Virus record (IMG/VR): IMGVR_UViG_3300022868_000014 | Span: 32,453-96,452 of that record | Origin: a virus | Strand: one strand, 5' to 3' | Length of the DNA: 64,000 nucleotides | Shown: positions 50,370-59,905 of the stretch, in pieces | How the letters are laid out: each line of letters opens with the position of its first letter | How positions within the stretch are numbered: position 1 is the stretch's first letter | The notes under the pieces: generated by a model | What the model saw: the letters and a program-made list of their open reading frames with translations, nothing else | Databases searched by the model: none | Told to the model about the DNA's origin: nothing | Position numbers and translations under genes: made by a program

Positions 50370-52967
50370 ATGCCACCATCTGTCTATAATGTTCTTGAGG
50401 CTGCGGGTTCCGATTCGCAGCCTCAATTTTTAGAGTTTGATACCGGTATAGTGTGTTATGCTATCCCGGCATTGAATGCCTATTACGTTATACCCTCCCA
50501 GAACATGGGCGGAGCAGGCGATCCTATTATGAACGTGGCCTTTGCCATGAATGGGTCAGCTCTTAAATATGGAGCCACTGTCTCTGAGTATTATCAACCC
50601 GGTACATGTGTACTAATCGCGAAAACAGGAGCAGCGGCTCACGCGGGCACACCCGAGGCTCGTAGATTTTTAGTTATAGTAGGCTCCATACCTAAAGATG
50701 CAATACTGGATCCTACCACATTCCCTACACGATCAATAATGCCAGGAGTAGGCATTGACTATGAAACTAACCCCTTTGCTAATAGTCTTAAAGCTGCCCG
50801 GGAAATCTCCACTATCATAACTGATAGGAGCTATGGACGACACATTGAAGCCTTGGCCGGTGATTGGGCTGTTATTAATGACTTCATGAACTATATACTC
50901 ATGGGTCAGAACTATGTGGGCATTGGTGCTTTGCGTGCTAGAATAGAAGCACACTCTATCCAAAATAAATTAAAACTTACAGCTGATGACTTACGAATAG
51001 AGGGCCTAGGCTCCGAGTCAGCTGACAGACCTGACCTAAAAGAATTACTATTATACAGTAGAAGGGCTCGTACCATACTTGAAGGTATGGGCAGTACCTC
51101 TGCTACCCCAGTTGTCGCTGATGATCTCGGTGACTTTGAACCTATAGAGAAGGACCAGCAAGGTATCTTCCGCCATGAGGATTATGAAGGCGAACTTGTT
51201 GATGGTATATGGAAGACTACTAAACTACCACCTGCTCTAGAGGCCGTACGTACATGGGAAGAGGATAAACCAGAACTAGGCCTTACATCCGAGCAGCTGC
51301 AGTATGATGGCCTATACGAGAGGCGTGGCGCTAACCAGGTTTCATCTGTTAAGAGCCCTTATGTACCGGTTGTCCGGGCACTAATGCCCGAAGAAAAAAA
51401 TGAAGACCCCTTCCCTGATGAAGAGGAAGGCACCAGTTGGCAGGAGAAAGAAGGTATATCTGATGAAGACTATCCTAACATAGCACCAGCTAACAGTACT
51501 GATGAATTTGACCACAACACTGCAGAATACTGGCGTAAACGTCTTCGGTCCAGGACTGATAACTGGAAGGTATACACACCAGAAGAGGTTAAGGATGAGT
51601 ATGGTCTTGACATGGATAGACGTAAAGAGATACCAGGACTGGATGAAACAGAACACGACTACCCCATCCCCGAGGTAGTAGAGATTGAAGACCCTGCAAC
51701 TGGTAAAAAATATAAATATTATGCTGCTGAATCCTTTATTAAACAGCTACCTGATGGTAGCATTTCTATATCAGATGGATACGGAGCAGAGATAAGAATG
51801 GTTAAGGGTCGTATAATCATATCAGCAGCAACTGATATAGAGCAGCGCCCGGGCCGTGACATAGTTAATATGGCGGGTAGGCACCTTGTGAACAATGCAG
51901 GTGACAGCTTATTCATGCAGGCCTCTAATGGCTCTATATACTCAAAGGCAGAGAAAGATTACAGAATACTGGCGGGTAACTCAGGTGAAGGTACTTTAAC
52001 CATAGAATCCAGAGGAAAAGCAGAGGCAGATCCTAACAGTAATGATCCAGAGAAGCGCGTTGATGGTGGTATTGTAATGAAATCCTCCTCTAACATAGGC
52101 ATCGTGGGTAAAGATATGTACATAGGTGTCTATGATAAAGATGATGCCAGCCCTAATGGATTGAAGAGGACTAAGTCCGGTACTATCATAATTGACTCCT
52201 GCGGGGGTGTACTGGGTATGCTCGGTTCATCTATGTACTCAAACTTTAAAACAAATATATCAATGACATGCACAGCAGGTAATGGTTCAGGGCTGTCATT
52301 GGGGTCCGCACGTATAGGACTCTTCGCAACAAGCTTAGACCTGGGAACAGGTAATTGTCTTATCAATGTACCATCCAGCGGGTCAGTAGCCGTCAAGACA
52401 TTAGGAGCATCAGGCGTAGTCAGTGAAAATATATCTGTAACAGGAAGGCCCATACTATCAGTCGGGGGTAACATCCAAGCCTTAACTGGTATTATGGCAG
52501 GTGGGTCCATGGGGGCTGCATCCATGTCGGCGGGTCGCGGGAGCTTTGGTGGAGCATCTAAGCATTATAGCCATAAGGGTGGTAGTACACCTACTATATC
52601 TATACCAGCCTTGGATTCTAGTGCACTTAAAGCAGCTGGTGAAAGTTTTGAAGAGAAAGTCGGAGGAGCATCCGACACATTATATAAAGGAGCTAACCTA
52701 CAAGGCACAGGCTTCGTATATCCTACAGGAGGAGACATGAGAGTTTCCTCTGATTATAAGATGTATGCTGCCAGATGGCAGAATATGATACCCGTAGAGG
52801 AGTCCAAAGCATGGGATGAGAAAATGGTTAAGTCTCCGGACGGAGCCTCAGAATCTTACATTTATCCCGGTAAAGCGCATTGGGAACGGAAGTCTTTCTT
52901 TATGGGAGTCAACAATGGGGTTATATTAAAGGATGAATATGTTATCAACACCACACAGGAGGATTGA
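50370..52967 (+). CDS. Baseplate spike-type protein with C-terminal beta-helix (putative)
   Basis: 865 residues. The N-terminal part has an OB-like beta domain (GTCVLIAKTGAAAHAGTPEARRFLVIVGS), then a helical region and an acidic linker. The C-terminal 400 residues show repeated short beta strands (GGIVMKSSSNIGIVGKDMYIGVYD, SGTIIIDSCGGVLGMLGSSMYSN) like the gp5/VgrG spike needle. It may be the central spike that pierces the host envelope. Unusual in being encoded before the chaperone and tape measure genes. Confidence 0.55.
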   Translation: MPPSVYNVLEAAGSDSQPQFLEFDTGIVCYAIPALNAYYVIPSQNMGGAGDPIMNVAFAMNGSALKYGATVSEYYQPGTCVLIAKTGAAAHAGTPEARRFLVIVGSIPKDAILDPTTFPTRSIMPGVGIDYETNPFANSLKAAREISTIITDRSYGRHIEALAGDWAVINDFMNYILMGQNYVGIGALRARIEAHSIQNKLKLTADDLRIEGLGSESADRPDLKELLLYSRRARTILEGMGSTSATPVVADDLGDFEPIEKDQQGIFRHEDYEGELVDGIWKTTKLPPALEAVRTWEEDKPELGLTSEQLQYDGLYERRGANQVSSVKSPYVPVVRALMPEEKNEDPFPDEEEGTSWQEKEGISDEDYPNIAPANSTDEFDHNTAEYWRKRLRSRTDNWKVYTPEEVKDEYGLDMDRRKEIPGLDETEHDYPIPEVVEIEDPATGKKYKYYAAESFIKQLPDGSISISDGYGAEIRMVKGRIIISAATDIEQRPGRDIVNMAGRHLVNNAGDSLFMQASNGSIYSKAEKDYRILAGNSGEGTLTIESRGKAEADPNSNDPEKRVDGGIVMKSSSNIGIVGKDMYIGVYDKDDASPNGLKRTKSGTIIIDSCGGVLGMLGSSMYSNFKTNISMTCTAGNGSGLSLGSARIGLFATSLDLGTGNCLINVPSSGSVAVKTLGASGVVSENISVTGRPILSVGGNIQALTGIMAGGSMGAASMSAGRGSFGGASKHYSHKGGSTPTISIPALDSSALKAAGESFEEKVGGASDTLYKGANLQGTGFVYPTGGDMRVSSDYKMYAARWQNMIPVEESKAWDEKMVKSPDGASESYIYPGKAHWERKSFFMGVNNGVILKDEYVINTTQED

Positions 52968-52969
52968 TT

Positions 52970-53515
52970 ATGTCAGAAGAAGAATTGAACGCAGCAGAAG
53001 CTGTAGAAGAGGGGATCAAAGCGGAACCATGCATTAGATGCGGGTTCTCAATTGATCATGAACCGTTACCTTTAGAAGAGGATATGGAAGAGTATCTGCG
53101 ATGTATCCTAGGAGGGCTATCTTTTATGAAAGAGTATTCCCTATATAATGGGAAGATCCAGTTAACCTTCAGGAGTATTAATAACAGAGAAGTAGATCAG
53201 CTTAATGATATTCTGTTTCGTATTGCTGATCATATGGATACCCAGGAAGTACAGGATAGGGGTATTAAGCTTAAGCTTATGTACTTCTTAGCTAAGGTTA
53301 AGCTATCAGACCGCGATGAGGAATATGATATTCCTACATTGACCGAGTTTGCTCAGATCCCTGAAGAGTTTAATAAACGATTCGGTGACTGTGCTGAACC
53401 TATTATAAGACTAATGAGTCAGTCTTTACTTCTTTTCATGGACCTTCAAGGTTTACTCGTATCCCAGGGATTCGATGAAAATTTTTGGAAGGGCGCTGGG
53501 CTACGCTCGCGGTAA
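52970..53515 (+). CDS. Tail assembly chaperone (short form)
   Basis: 181 residues from ATG 52970 (ACAGGAGG upstream). Helical and acidic, with CIRCG near the N-terminus. It occupies the classic G position just before the tape measure gene, and overlaps an open frame in -1 at its 3' end. A slippery heptamer A_AAT_TTT at 53479-53485 would join the two, as in the lambda G/GT system. The chaperones guide assembly of the tail tube around the tape measure. Confidence 0.75.
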   Translation: MSEEELNAAEAVEEGIKAEPCIRCGFSIDHEPLPLEEDMEEYLRCILGGLSFMKEYSLYNGKIQLTFRSINNREVDQLNDILFRIADHMDTQEVQDRGIKLKLMYFLAKVKLSDRDEEYDIPTLTEFAQIPEEFNKRFGDCAEPIIRLMSQSLLLFMDLQGLLVSQGFDENFWKGAGLRSR

Positions 53516-53814
53516 GGGCACAGCGCACGGGAGTGCTAGATTATCGCACATATGAGCAGGCTGATTCTAAGTGGTTACTTAAAGAACAACTGCTGCTCAA
53601 TGATATAGAGAATAGCGTTATGGCCGAACATTGTAGGGTATTACTCCCTATATTGGACCCGGACCAACGCCTAGACCTCTTCGACCAGATATTAGGTTAT
53701 GAGTTACCGTGGCTACTCAAAGGGATCACTGAAGGCAACTCGGCCGATCACTTGATAGCACAATATAAAGACGCAATGGAAAAGAAACATGGCAGAAGAA
53801 GAAAAGAAGCGTGA
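52970..53814 (+). CDS. Tail assembly chaperone, frameshifted long form
   Basis: Fusion made by -1 frameshift at 53479-53485: ..GFDENF then LEGRWATLAVRAQRTG.. to the stop at 53814. The second frame (53485-53814) has no ATG with a ribosome site and is helical (ADSKWLLKEQLLLNDIENSVMAEHCRVLLPIL), ending as the tape measure gene starts at 53789. The ratio of short to long product would be set by the shift site. Confidence 0.7.
53479..53526 (+). promoter_or_regulatory. -1 ribosomal frameshift signal
   Basis: Heptamer A_AAT_TTT in the zero frame, a 7-base spacer, then GCGCTG (53493) pairing with CAGCGC (53521) over a 22-base loop. It moves ribosomes into the -1 frame to make the long chaperone. Confidence 0.75.
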
Positions 53815-56236
53815 ATTCTTTAATCCTAGTTGGAAGTCTAATGACTTAGATCGGGATATGGAAAATAATTTCACCCCGGGTGCCTTGCCTATGGCAGGTG
53901 CTGGGGCTAATAATGCCGTATCTACTCTAATGAGTCAGTTGAGCCCTTTACTAGGGTCCTTAGCCAACCTTGCAGGTATTGATCAAAAGATTGTAGAAGG
54001 TATAACCCGCTCAGTAGGCGGAGTGCTATCCACACGAGGATCCTTCACAGGTGGTTCAAACCTTGCTCACCAGCTTTATAATAGTGAACAGGCTAGTACC
54101 AATGCCAAGTTACTTAAAGGGTTTGACACAGCTTCAACAGATGGGCATACTCGTTTAACCCAGCAGATATATGAAAAGATGGGCCATGACCCTGCTACAG
54201 CCGCTATTAAGGCCAAAGCAGCTATGGATAACCCATTAAAGCCTATGGGCTTAGCCTCTGGGCAGGCCTTTGATTCATATGGTATGGACCAGATGCGGAG
54301 AAGCATGACAGCCAGTAGTCTTATTGGTGGTGTACATGTAAATAACAAAGCTACTCAAGATAGATTTGCTAAATACTCATCAGACCTTGCATCCAATTAC
54401 ATGGAGAATAAGTTTGCGTTTGGAGGGTTAAGCGGTGGTGATGTGGGACAACTACAGACTGCTATGACTCAGAGAGGTCAACTAGACTTTAAGACTGGTG
54501 GTAAAGGTAACAAATCCAGTGATATGGTTAATAAGGTTAAGGACATGGCTAAGGCCATCTCCCCTCTTAAGCAACTCTTTAATGAGAGTATACCCCAATT
54601 AATGGAGAGATTGGATGAGGCTTTCGGGGTAAGCACAGCCACCTTCAGTCCAGATCAAATCTCCAGTAAAATTGCTAGAATGAAGTACACAGCATCTCAG
54701 ACAGGTGTATCTGTGGGTCAGATTATGGGTATGGCAGGTAGTGCACGTCAAATGCTTGGTAGTATGGGCATGTCCGGTATGGGTGCTGACACAGCAGCTG
54801 TACAGGCAGCAGGTATGATGGGATCAGGTGTTAACCTGGCTCGCTTAGATCCCCAGAAGTTCCGCCAACAGGTATTAAGGGATGCTGTAGGGCAACAAGG
54901 TAGCCAAGCAGCTAAAGAATTATCAGGGGCTGCTGCTATAATGATGAGATCGGGTAAACATAAAACACACCAGGCTGCTGTTGATGCTTTGATGGCTGGT
55001 TTAGGTGATGATTTTTCTGTGGGTAATATGGCAAAGGTAGCCGGTGCCTCAAGAGGACAGATAGTAGCAGCTGGTATGTCCGAGACAGCTGAGGATATAA
55101 GAACACAGACAGATGTTGCCACAAACCTCACAGAAAAAAGGTATGGAGACTTCCGAACAGTGATGGGACAGGGTCTTAGGTATAGAGCACGTAAAGCACG
55201 TGATCCTAAGGTTAAGAAAGCCTATGCGACACTCATAGCTGGTCTACGGTCGGGTGCGGTTGACAATGAAGAGAATGCAGCAAAGGCTCTAAGTGGTATG
55301 GGATTAAGTGCGGGCCAGATGGAGGCTGTACTTGGGACATACAAAGCAGAGGGTAACATAGCTGCTGGTTCTGTAGGATTTGAAGGGGGACAGCGCGGAG
55401 CAATAGCCCAATACAATGCGGAACAGAATCGTAAGCTTATCTCAGATAAAACAGAGGAATGGGTTAAAACAGAAAAATCCATCAAAGCAGCCGGGCTAGA
55501 TGAACCCGGTTATGGTCTTATAGGTATGATACAAAATAAAGACGGTAAAGGTACTAAAGTAAGTGATGCCTTCGTAAAAGCTTTTGGGCTGCCTAAACTT
55601 AATATGGATACAAGCACAATTGATGCCTTAAATAAAGAAACAGGTGGAGCATCTAGATTAACTGACTCTGTTAAGATTGCCTTTACTAATATGAATAAGA
55701 AGGGTGTAAGTGCAAAAGCACTTGCCCGTTATAAGGCTATGGGTAAGGCACTGTCCATGGATAAAGGCGCGGATAAGGTAGCAGCGTTGGCTAAAGCCAG
55801 GGATGATATCTTCCTCAATGACACAGATGAAGGTGAAGCAGTACGGAAAGTAGCAGGCTTCTCAGATAATAAGGCCTTTACTACAGATTATCTTAAAGCC
55901 ACAGCACCAGTAAGGGAGCGGATGCTTAAGAAGGCAGGTATAACAAAAGCCTTAGCAGGAATGAAGGGTGACGATGCGAATATTAAAGCATTAAAAGCCA
56001 AGATAGCCGCCGCTTCAGCAACAGATGATACTGTGAACGTTAGGGAGATGATAGCAAACAGTGGCTTAGAAGATTCACAGCAAAAAGCATTAAGCAGGGA
56101 TTACGAGAAGATAATGAAAGACGAAGCGGGAGTAGACGTCTCAGAGACAGCTCCGGACTTCCTTAAACGTATTCTGGCAGCATTGGAAAGTCTAGCTAAG
56201 GCTCCCATACTTGGCGGCAAAGCAGAAACAGATTAA
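53789..56236 (+). CDS. Tape measure protein
   Basis: 815 residues, long and mostly helical with Gly/Ala/Met-rich segments (MAGSARQMLGSMGMSGMGADTAAVQAAGMMGSG), encoded right after the chaperone pair. It sets tail length and may be ejected. At about 800 residues it predicts a tail of moderate length (in contractile tails roughly 0.15 nm per residue, hence near 120 nm; a general rule, not measured here). Confidence 0.75.
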   Translation: MAEEEKKREFFNPSWKSNDLDRDMENNFTPGALPMAGAGANNAVSTLMSQLSPLLGSLANLAGIDQKIVEGITRSVGGVLSTRGSFTGGSNLAHQLYNSEQASTNAKLLKGFDTASTDGHTRLTQQIYEKMGHDPATAAIKAKAAMDNPLKPMGLASGQAFDSYGMDQMRRSMTASSLIGGVHVNNKATQDRFAKYSSDLASNYMENKFAFGGLSGGDVGQLQTAMTQRGQLDFKTGGKGNKSSDMVNKVKDMAKAISPLKQLFNESIPQLMERLDEAFGVSTATFSPDQISSKIARMKYTASQTGVSVGQIMGMAGSARQMLGSMGMSGMGADTAAVQAAGMMGSGVNLARLDPQKFRQQVLRDAVGQQGSQAAKELSGAAAIMMRSGKHKTHQAAVDALMAGLGDDFSVGNMAKVAGASRGQIVAAGMSETAEDIRTQTDVATNLTEKRYGDFRTVMGQGLRYRARKARDPKVKKAYATLIAGLRSGAVDNEENAAKALSGMGLSAGQMEAVLGTYKAEGNIAAGSVGFEGGQRGAIAQYNAEQNRKLISDKTEEWVKTEKSIKAAGLDEPGYGLIGMIQNKDGKGTKVSDAFVKAFGLPKLNMDTSTIDALNKETGGASRLTDSVKIAFTNMNKKGVSAKALARYKAMGKALSMDKGADKVAALAKARDDIFLNDTDEGEAVRKVAGFSDNKAFTTDYLKATAPVRERMLKKAGITKALAGMKGDDANIKALKAKIAAASATDDTVNVREMIANSGLEDSQQKALSRDYEKIMKDEAGVDVSETAPDFLKRILAALESLAKAPILGGKAETD

Positions 56237-56248
56237 TAAGGAATAATT

Positions 56249-56746
56249 ATGGCAGGAAACAATATTTTTTTAGGACCCAACAATAAGGCACAGAACGCTG
56301 TTGCTATTAAGGATCCGTTTCGGGGCAGTAACGTATGCGATATACAGGTCAACGGACGGTCTCTTAATAATAAATTATATCTACTAACCGTAGCAGGTAG
56401 TGGTGCGGTTAACCTTCAGATAGATGTTAACTTTAATAATGCACTTTTTGTTACAGTATTTGGTGATAAATTAACACCATTGACCTTTAAAGGTCTAGCA
56501 ATACCTACAGTTTGTGATGGCACAGATGATGGTAGTGCTATAATAACATTCTTTAATGATTACAAGGCTGGTGCTAAGAAGTCTGATATAGATGTTATTA
56601 CCATAGCATATAACAGAGGTGACTTTGTATTTAAAGGCATTCTAACACAGATGTCCCTTAACCCTTATTCACAAGCGGGTGCTGATGCCTTCACATTTGA
56701 TATGACCCTACAAGGAAGGGTAGTCTCCAAGAACACAGGTTCTTGA
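56249..56746 (+). CDS. Tail or baseplate protein (putative, tube-like)
   Basis: 165 residues with AAGGAA upstream. Beta-rich (LNNKLYLLTVAGSGAVNLQIDVNFNNALFVTVFGDKL, TFDMTLQGRVVS). After the tape measure gene such proteins are often tube initiators or hub components. Assignment by position. Confidence 0.5.
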   Translation: MAGNNIFLGPNNKAQNAVAIKDPFRGSNVCDIQVNGRSLNNKLYLLTVAGSGAVNLQIDVNFNNALFVTVFGDKLTPLTFKGLAIPTVCDGTDDGSAIITFFNDYKAGAKKSDIDVITIAYNRGDFVFKGILTQMSLNPYSQAGADAFTFDMTLQGRVVSKNTGS

Positions 56747-56766
56747 TCTTAATAAAGGATTATAAA

Positions 56767-57438
56767 ATGAACAGAGTATATTCAATCTTAACTAAAGGGC
56801 AGAATAAAGATGCTCAAGGATACCAACGAAAGGTAGATACCACTGTAGGTTATAGCGGACTGGAAAGTGTTGCTGATATCCTGGTAACGGATAGTACTGA
56901 CAACTCCTACTACAACTACCAAGCAGATCAATTAGTCCAGGTATGCCGTAAATCGCTTTTAAAGGCCTCTCTCGCTGCAGTTGATCCTTTAAACACCTAC
57001 GAGTATACCTTCGGTGTTGTTGAGCCCTCCACGTTAATAGGAGCGCTCCCCGCTGGAGTGGCGTTGGATCTACTGGAACCGGACATGCGCCATACATGGA
57101 CATATCAGTCCTTGGTTATAGTGGTTAACCCCTCAGGGTTGGTTACTGTTAATGGTCTGCCACAGACCTTTACAGTGGCTGAGGGACTAACAACAGCTAT
57201 TATATTGGCCGATGGACTTTCCATGAAACTCAGAGGAACGCTTCCTGCTGCATCATTCAGCACCATTGTAACAGTGGTTAGACAACCGACAAGAGACCTT
57301 AAACCTGTTATAACTGCTTTAAAAGAATTCGACACTAAATGGCTACCAAAATACTCTGACTATAGACATAGTTATGATGTTAATGATTGGTTAGCCGCAT
57401 TCATTCTAAACTATTGCGAGACTGTAGATGGATCTTGA
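56767..57438 (+). CDS. Hypothetical baseplate-region protein
   Basis: 223 residues from ATG 56767 (AAAGGA 7 bases upstream); an in-frame start at 56743 is weaker. It has a beta/alpha mix and a hydrophobic central part (YQSLVIVVNPSGLVTVNGLP). It overlaps the next gene by 11 bases. No family recognised. Confidence 0.55.
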   Translation: MNRVYSILTKGQNKDAQGYQRKVDTTVGYSGLESVADILVTDSTDNSYYNYQADQLVQVCRKSLLKASLAAVDPLNTYEYTFGVVEPSTLIGALPAGVALDLLEPDMRHTWTYQSLVIVVNPSGLVTVNGLPQTFTVAEGLTTAIILADGLSMKLRGTLPAASFSTIVTVVRQPTRDLKPVITALKEFDTKWLPKYSDYRHSYDVNDWLAAFILNYCETVDGS

Positions 57439-59026
57439 TTCAGTAATTATTAATAGCTTAACTATGAGTGGTGCCGGTAAGACATACGACATTACCGACT
57501 TCTCAGCAAGCTGGGCAATTGACAGGGTACCACAGGCCAGATGCCGTGTGATCACAGGTCAAGGGGTCCTTGGCTCCACTAAGAACGTGGAGTGGGAAGA
57601 TCCCGATCCTGGTAAGCTGTGGACTATCAAGGTAAAGACAAGTGACGGCACAGAGACGCTCTTTAAAGGTTATATACTATCCGTAGCAGAGTCTGAAAGG
57701 TTATCACCAATGGGTAGTAAGGTCTCTTTATTGGTAACACTAGGAGCTGAGGCAGTTGTGCTATCCTCATTACAGTCAGCATCTTATTCCTACTGGGACC
57801 TGGAAGCCCTGGACACACAAGAGTCGAGTACACGTCAAAGACCCGTCATCAACTCGCGGTATCGCGCGCTGGCGATGAGTCTTGCTTCGATTATGGATGA
57901 ACCTGAGACTCGTAAAGATGTACAGGCGTTAACAGGGTATGGTGAGGTGAAATCCTATGATGCTCTTAATAAGTATATCATAAGCATGGCTGCTTATATG
58001 CATGACTGGGTAACTCTTGGTGAAGGCACATACAAAATATCGGATTTCTTCAAAGCTGATAGGGATATCGCATTCAAACCAGAGGACTCTGGTTTTTCCA
58101 AGACTGATAACTTCAACGCTCTTATTACCACATCCATGGGTTTAGCCTATCAAAAGATGTGGCAGTCTGGCAGTGTATGGTCTGCGGTTGTAGGGACAGC
58201 TCGTATGTTTTACTTATCAGTGATACCCCGTAAGAATAATACAGTAGAGATCGTACCTACCTTTGCATGGCTAAAGAAACCACACATAACTATCAGTAAT
58301 AGTCTTATATTAGGTGTCCAGGATACAACTAACAAAAGTAAACTCCTATACGCACCAGATCAGGTTAGGGTTGTGTCTCATCTACCAATGAACAGTAATG
58401 GTGCGAAAGCCAGTTCAGCCGGTATGTATGTGGGGTTATACCCAGAGGAACAGGGTGCAGATAAAGGTAAGACCGTATCTATGAGTATCCCTGATTGGTT
58501 GGCTGAGCATGTTAAATCTGAATTTGATGATGTACCTGCTGATAAGAAGACAAGGGTTAAAAGCGGAGAAAAGCCTGATGAGAAGAGGGACGAGCTCTCA
58601 ACTAACCAGCGTAACCTAGAGAGTACAGCCGACAGCTTAGCCAAAGTATTTTATGCCCAGAGAAAGAGTGCAGACCGTACAGTGTCCCTTAGGATACCAT
58701 GGAATAGATTCTCTATGATAAACTCTCTTGGTTATGTGGCTAAGATACCTAATCTATCCTTATACATTACCAGTGACAAACAAACACTATACGGAATGGT
58801 ACAATCAGTCGGCTTGACCATAAGCAGATCAGCAACAGGAGGTACAGCTTCTATGAATATTAATATATCTCACGTGCGTGATGAGGCTTCAAATACAAAA
58901 TTTGGGCTTGATGATAACCCTCTATACTCTTTTGACTTTGCATCAGGTGCATCAAAAATAAAGTCAGCAGTTGGACTTGGGGGCGGTAGTGGAGTAAGTT
59001 TAGGAGATAGACTTAAGCCCGGCTGA
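57428..59026 (+). CDS. Baseplate hub-like protein
   Basis: 532 residues. The beginning (DSVIINSLTMSGAGKTYDITDFSASWAIDRVPQARCRV) and GKLWTIKVKTSDGTETLFKGYILSVAESE look like the beta-rich domains of hub proteins (gp27/gpD-like). The C-terminal part (LGYVAKIPNLSLYITSDKQTLYGMVQSVGLTISRSATGGTASMNINISHVR) also fits. The reading frame continues after the UGA for 33 codons of similar composition; see the next entry. Confidence 0.6.
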   Translation: MDLDSVIINSLTMSGAGKTYDITDFSASWAIDRVPQARCRVITGQGVLGSTKNVEWEDPDPGKLWTIKVKTSDGTETLFKGYILSVAESERLSPMGSKVSLLVTLGAEAVVLSSLQSASYSYWDLEALDTQESSTRQRPVINSRYRALAMSLASIMDEPETRKDVQALTGYGEVKSYDALNKYIISMAAYMHDWVTLGEGTYKISDFFKADRDIAFKPEDSGFSKTDNFNALITTSMGLAYQKMWQSGSVWSAVVGTARMFYLSVIPRKNNTVEIVPTFAWLKKPHITISNSLILGVQDTTNKSKLLYAPDQVRVVSHLPMNSNGAKASSAGMYVGLYPEEQGADKGKTVSMSIPDWLAEHVKSEFDDVPADKKTRVKSGEKPDEKRDELSTNQRNLESTADSLAKVFYAQRKSADRTVSLRIPWNRFSMINSLGYVAKIPNLSLYITSDKQTLYGMVQSVGLTISRSATGGTASMNINISHVRDEASNTKFGLDDNPLYSFDFASGASKIKSAVGLGGGSGVSLGDRLKPG

Positions 59027-59128
59027 GGGACAGATAGCAGCGATGATTTCCCATCTTTATACGGTGGGGAAGGTACAACAGGTGCAACAACCTCGGCTGG
59101 TGATTCCTATGGCGGATTCGCAGATTAA
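59027..59128 (+). other. In-frame extension after the UGA stop
   Basis: After UGA at 59024-59026 the same frame runs 33 codons to TAA at 59128 with plausible protein sequence (GTDSSDDFPSLYGGEGTTG, ending GDSYGGFAD). It fills the only large gap in this operon and ends just before the ribosome site of the sigma gene. Readthrough, recent mutation and sequencing error are all possible. Confidence 0.5.
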
Positions 59129-59143
59129 TAAAGGAAAAGCATA

Positions 59144-59905
59144 ATGGCCAAACTAAAAGCAAATGATATGTGGATGAAGGGCACTCCGAAGGAGCTTAAC
59201 AATGCTCAGCGTGATACACCCACTACCCATGCATATGATAACTGGAAGAAGGAGCCTAACCCATTAAATGTTAAGGCCGTGCTCACAGAGCTTAAACCTA
59301 CCATAGAATCTGCTCTAACATCTTATGCCCCAGAAGATAAGGATATTCTACGCACAAGAGCCAATATAATGGCAGTAAACGCCATCAATATGTATGATCC
59401 TACTCAACGTACTAAACTAAGCTCATATGTATTTAATCATCTGAAAGGACTGAACAGGGAGAAAGCCCGTCGTAAGAATGTTGTACATGTCCCTGAGAAC
59501 ATACTACTTGAGCGTAACAAAATACAAAAGGCTACCGATTCCTTCCAATCTGAGTACGGAAGGGAACCTACCTTGGACGAATTAGCCGACGACACAGGTC
59601 TCTCTATTAAACGTATTGAATATGCATCGAAGAAGAAAGCAGCACGTAGTGGTTCACAATTACTATCTGAGAAGGGTGATTCACTCTTTACTAAAGCAGA
59701 GGATCCTCAACGTGTATGGGCTGACTATGTCTACCATGACTTAGACGGGCCAGATAAGAAGATATTTGAATGGAGTACAGGCTACGGTGGCACAGATAAG
59801 ATTCAGAAAATGGACATAGCTAAGAGGCTCAACATCAGCCCGGCAGCTGTTAGTCGTCGTATTAACAAAATAGTCTATCTATTGGAGCAAGGATACAATG
59901 TCTGA
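59144..59905 (+). CDS. Phage sigma70-family factor
   Basis: 253 residues with AAAGGA upstream. Residues 66-120 resemble region 2 (TRANIMAVNAINMYDPTQRTKLSSYVFNHLKGLNREKAR; HVPENI matches the RIPVHMI segment). Residues 121-165 match region 3 (SEYGREPTLDELADDTGLSIKRIEYA). Residues 200-248 match region 4 with a helix-turn-helix (DIAKRLNISPAAVSRRINKIVYLLEQ). It would recruit RNA polymerase, either the phage enzyme encoded here or the host's, to phage promoters. Overlaps the next gene by eight bases. Confidence 0.88.
   Translation: MAKLKANDMWMKGTPKELNNAQRDTPTTHAYDNWKKEPNPLNVKAVLTELKPTIESALTSYAPEDKDILRTRANIMAVNAINMYDPTQRTKLSSYVFNHLKGLNREKARRKNVVHVPENILLERNKIQKATDSFQSEYGREPTLDELADDTGLSIKRIEYASKKKAARSGSQLLSEKGDSLFTKAEDPQRVWADYVYHDLDGPDKKIFEWSTGYGGTDKIQKMDIAKRLNISPAAVSRRINKIVYLLEQGYNV

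Noticed and set aside
59024-59026. UGA decoded as an amino acid throughout the genome
   Set aside because: Many other genes here end in UGA at sensible places with overlapping starts, so the standard code applies; only local readthrough is considered.
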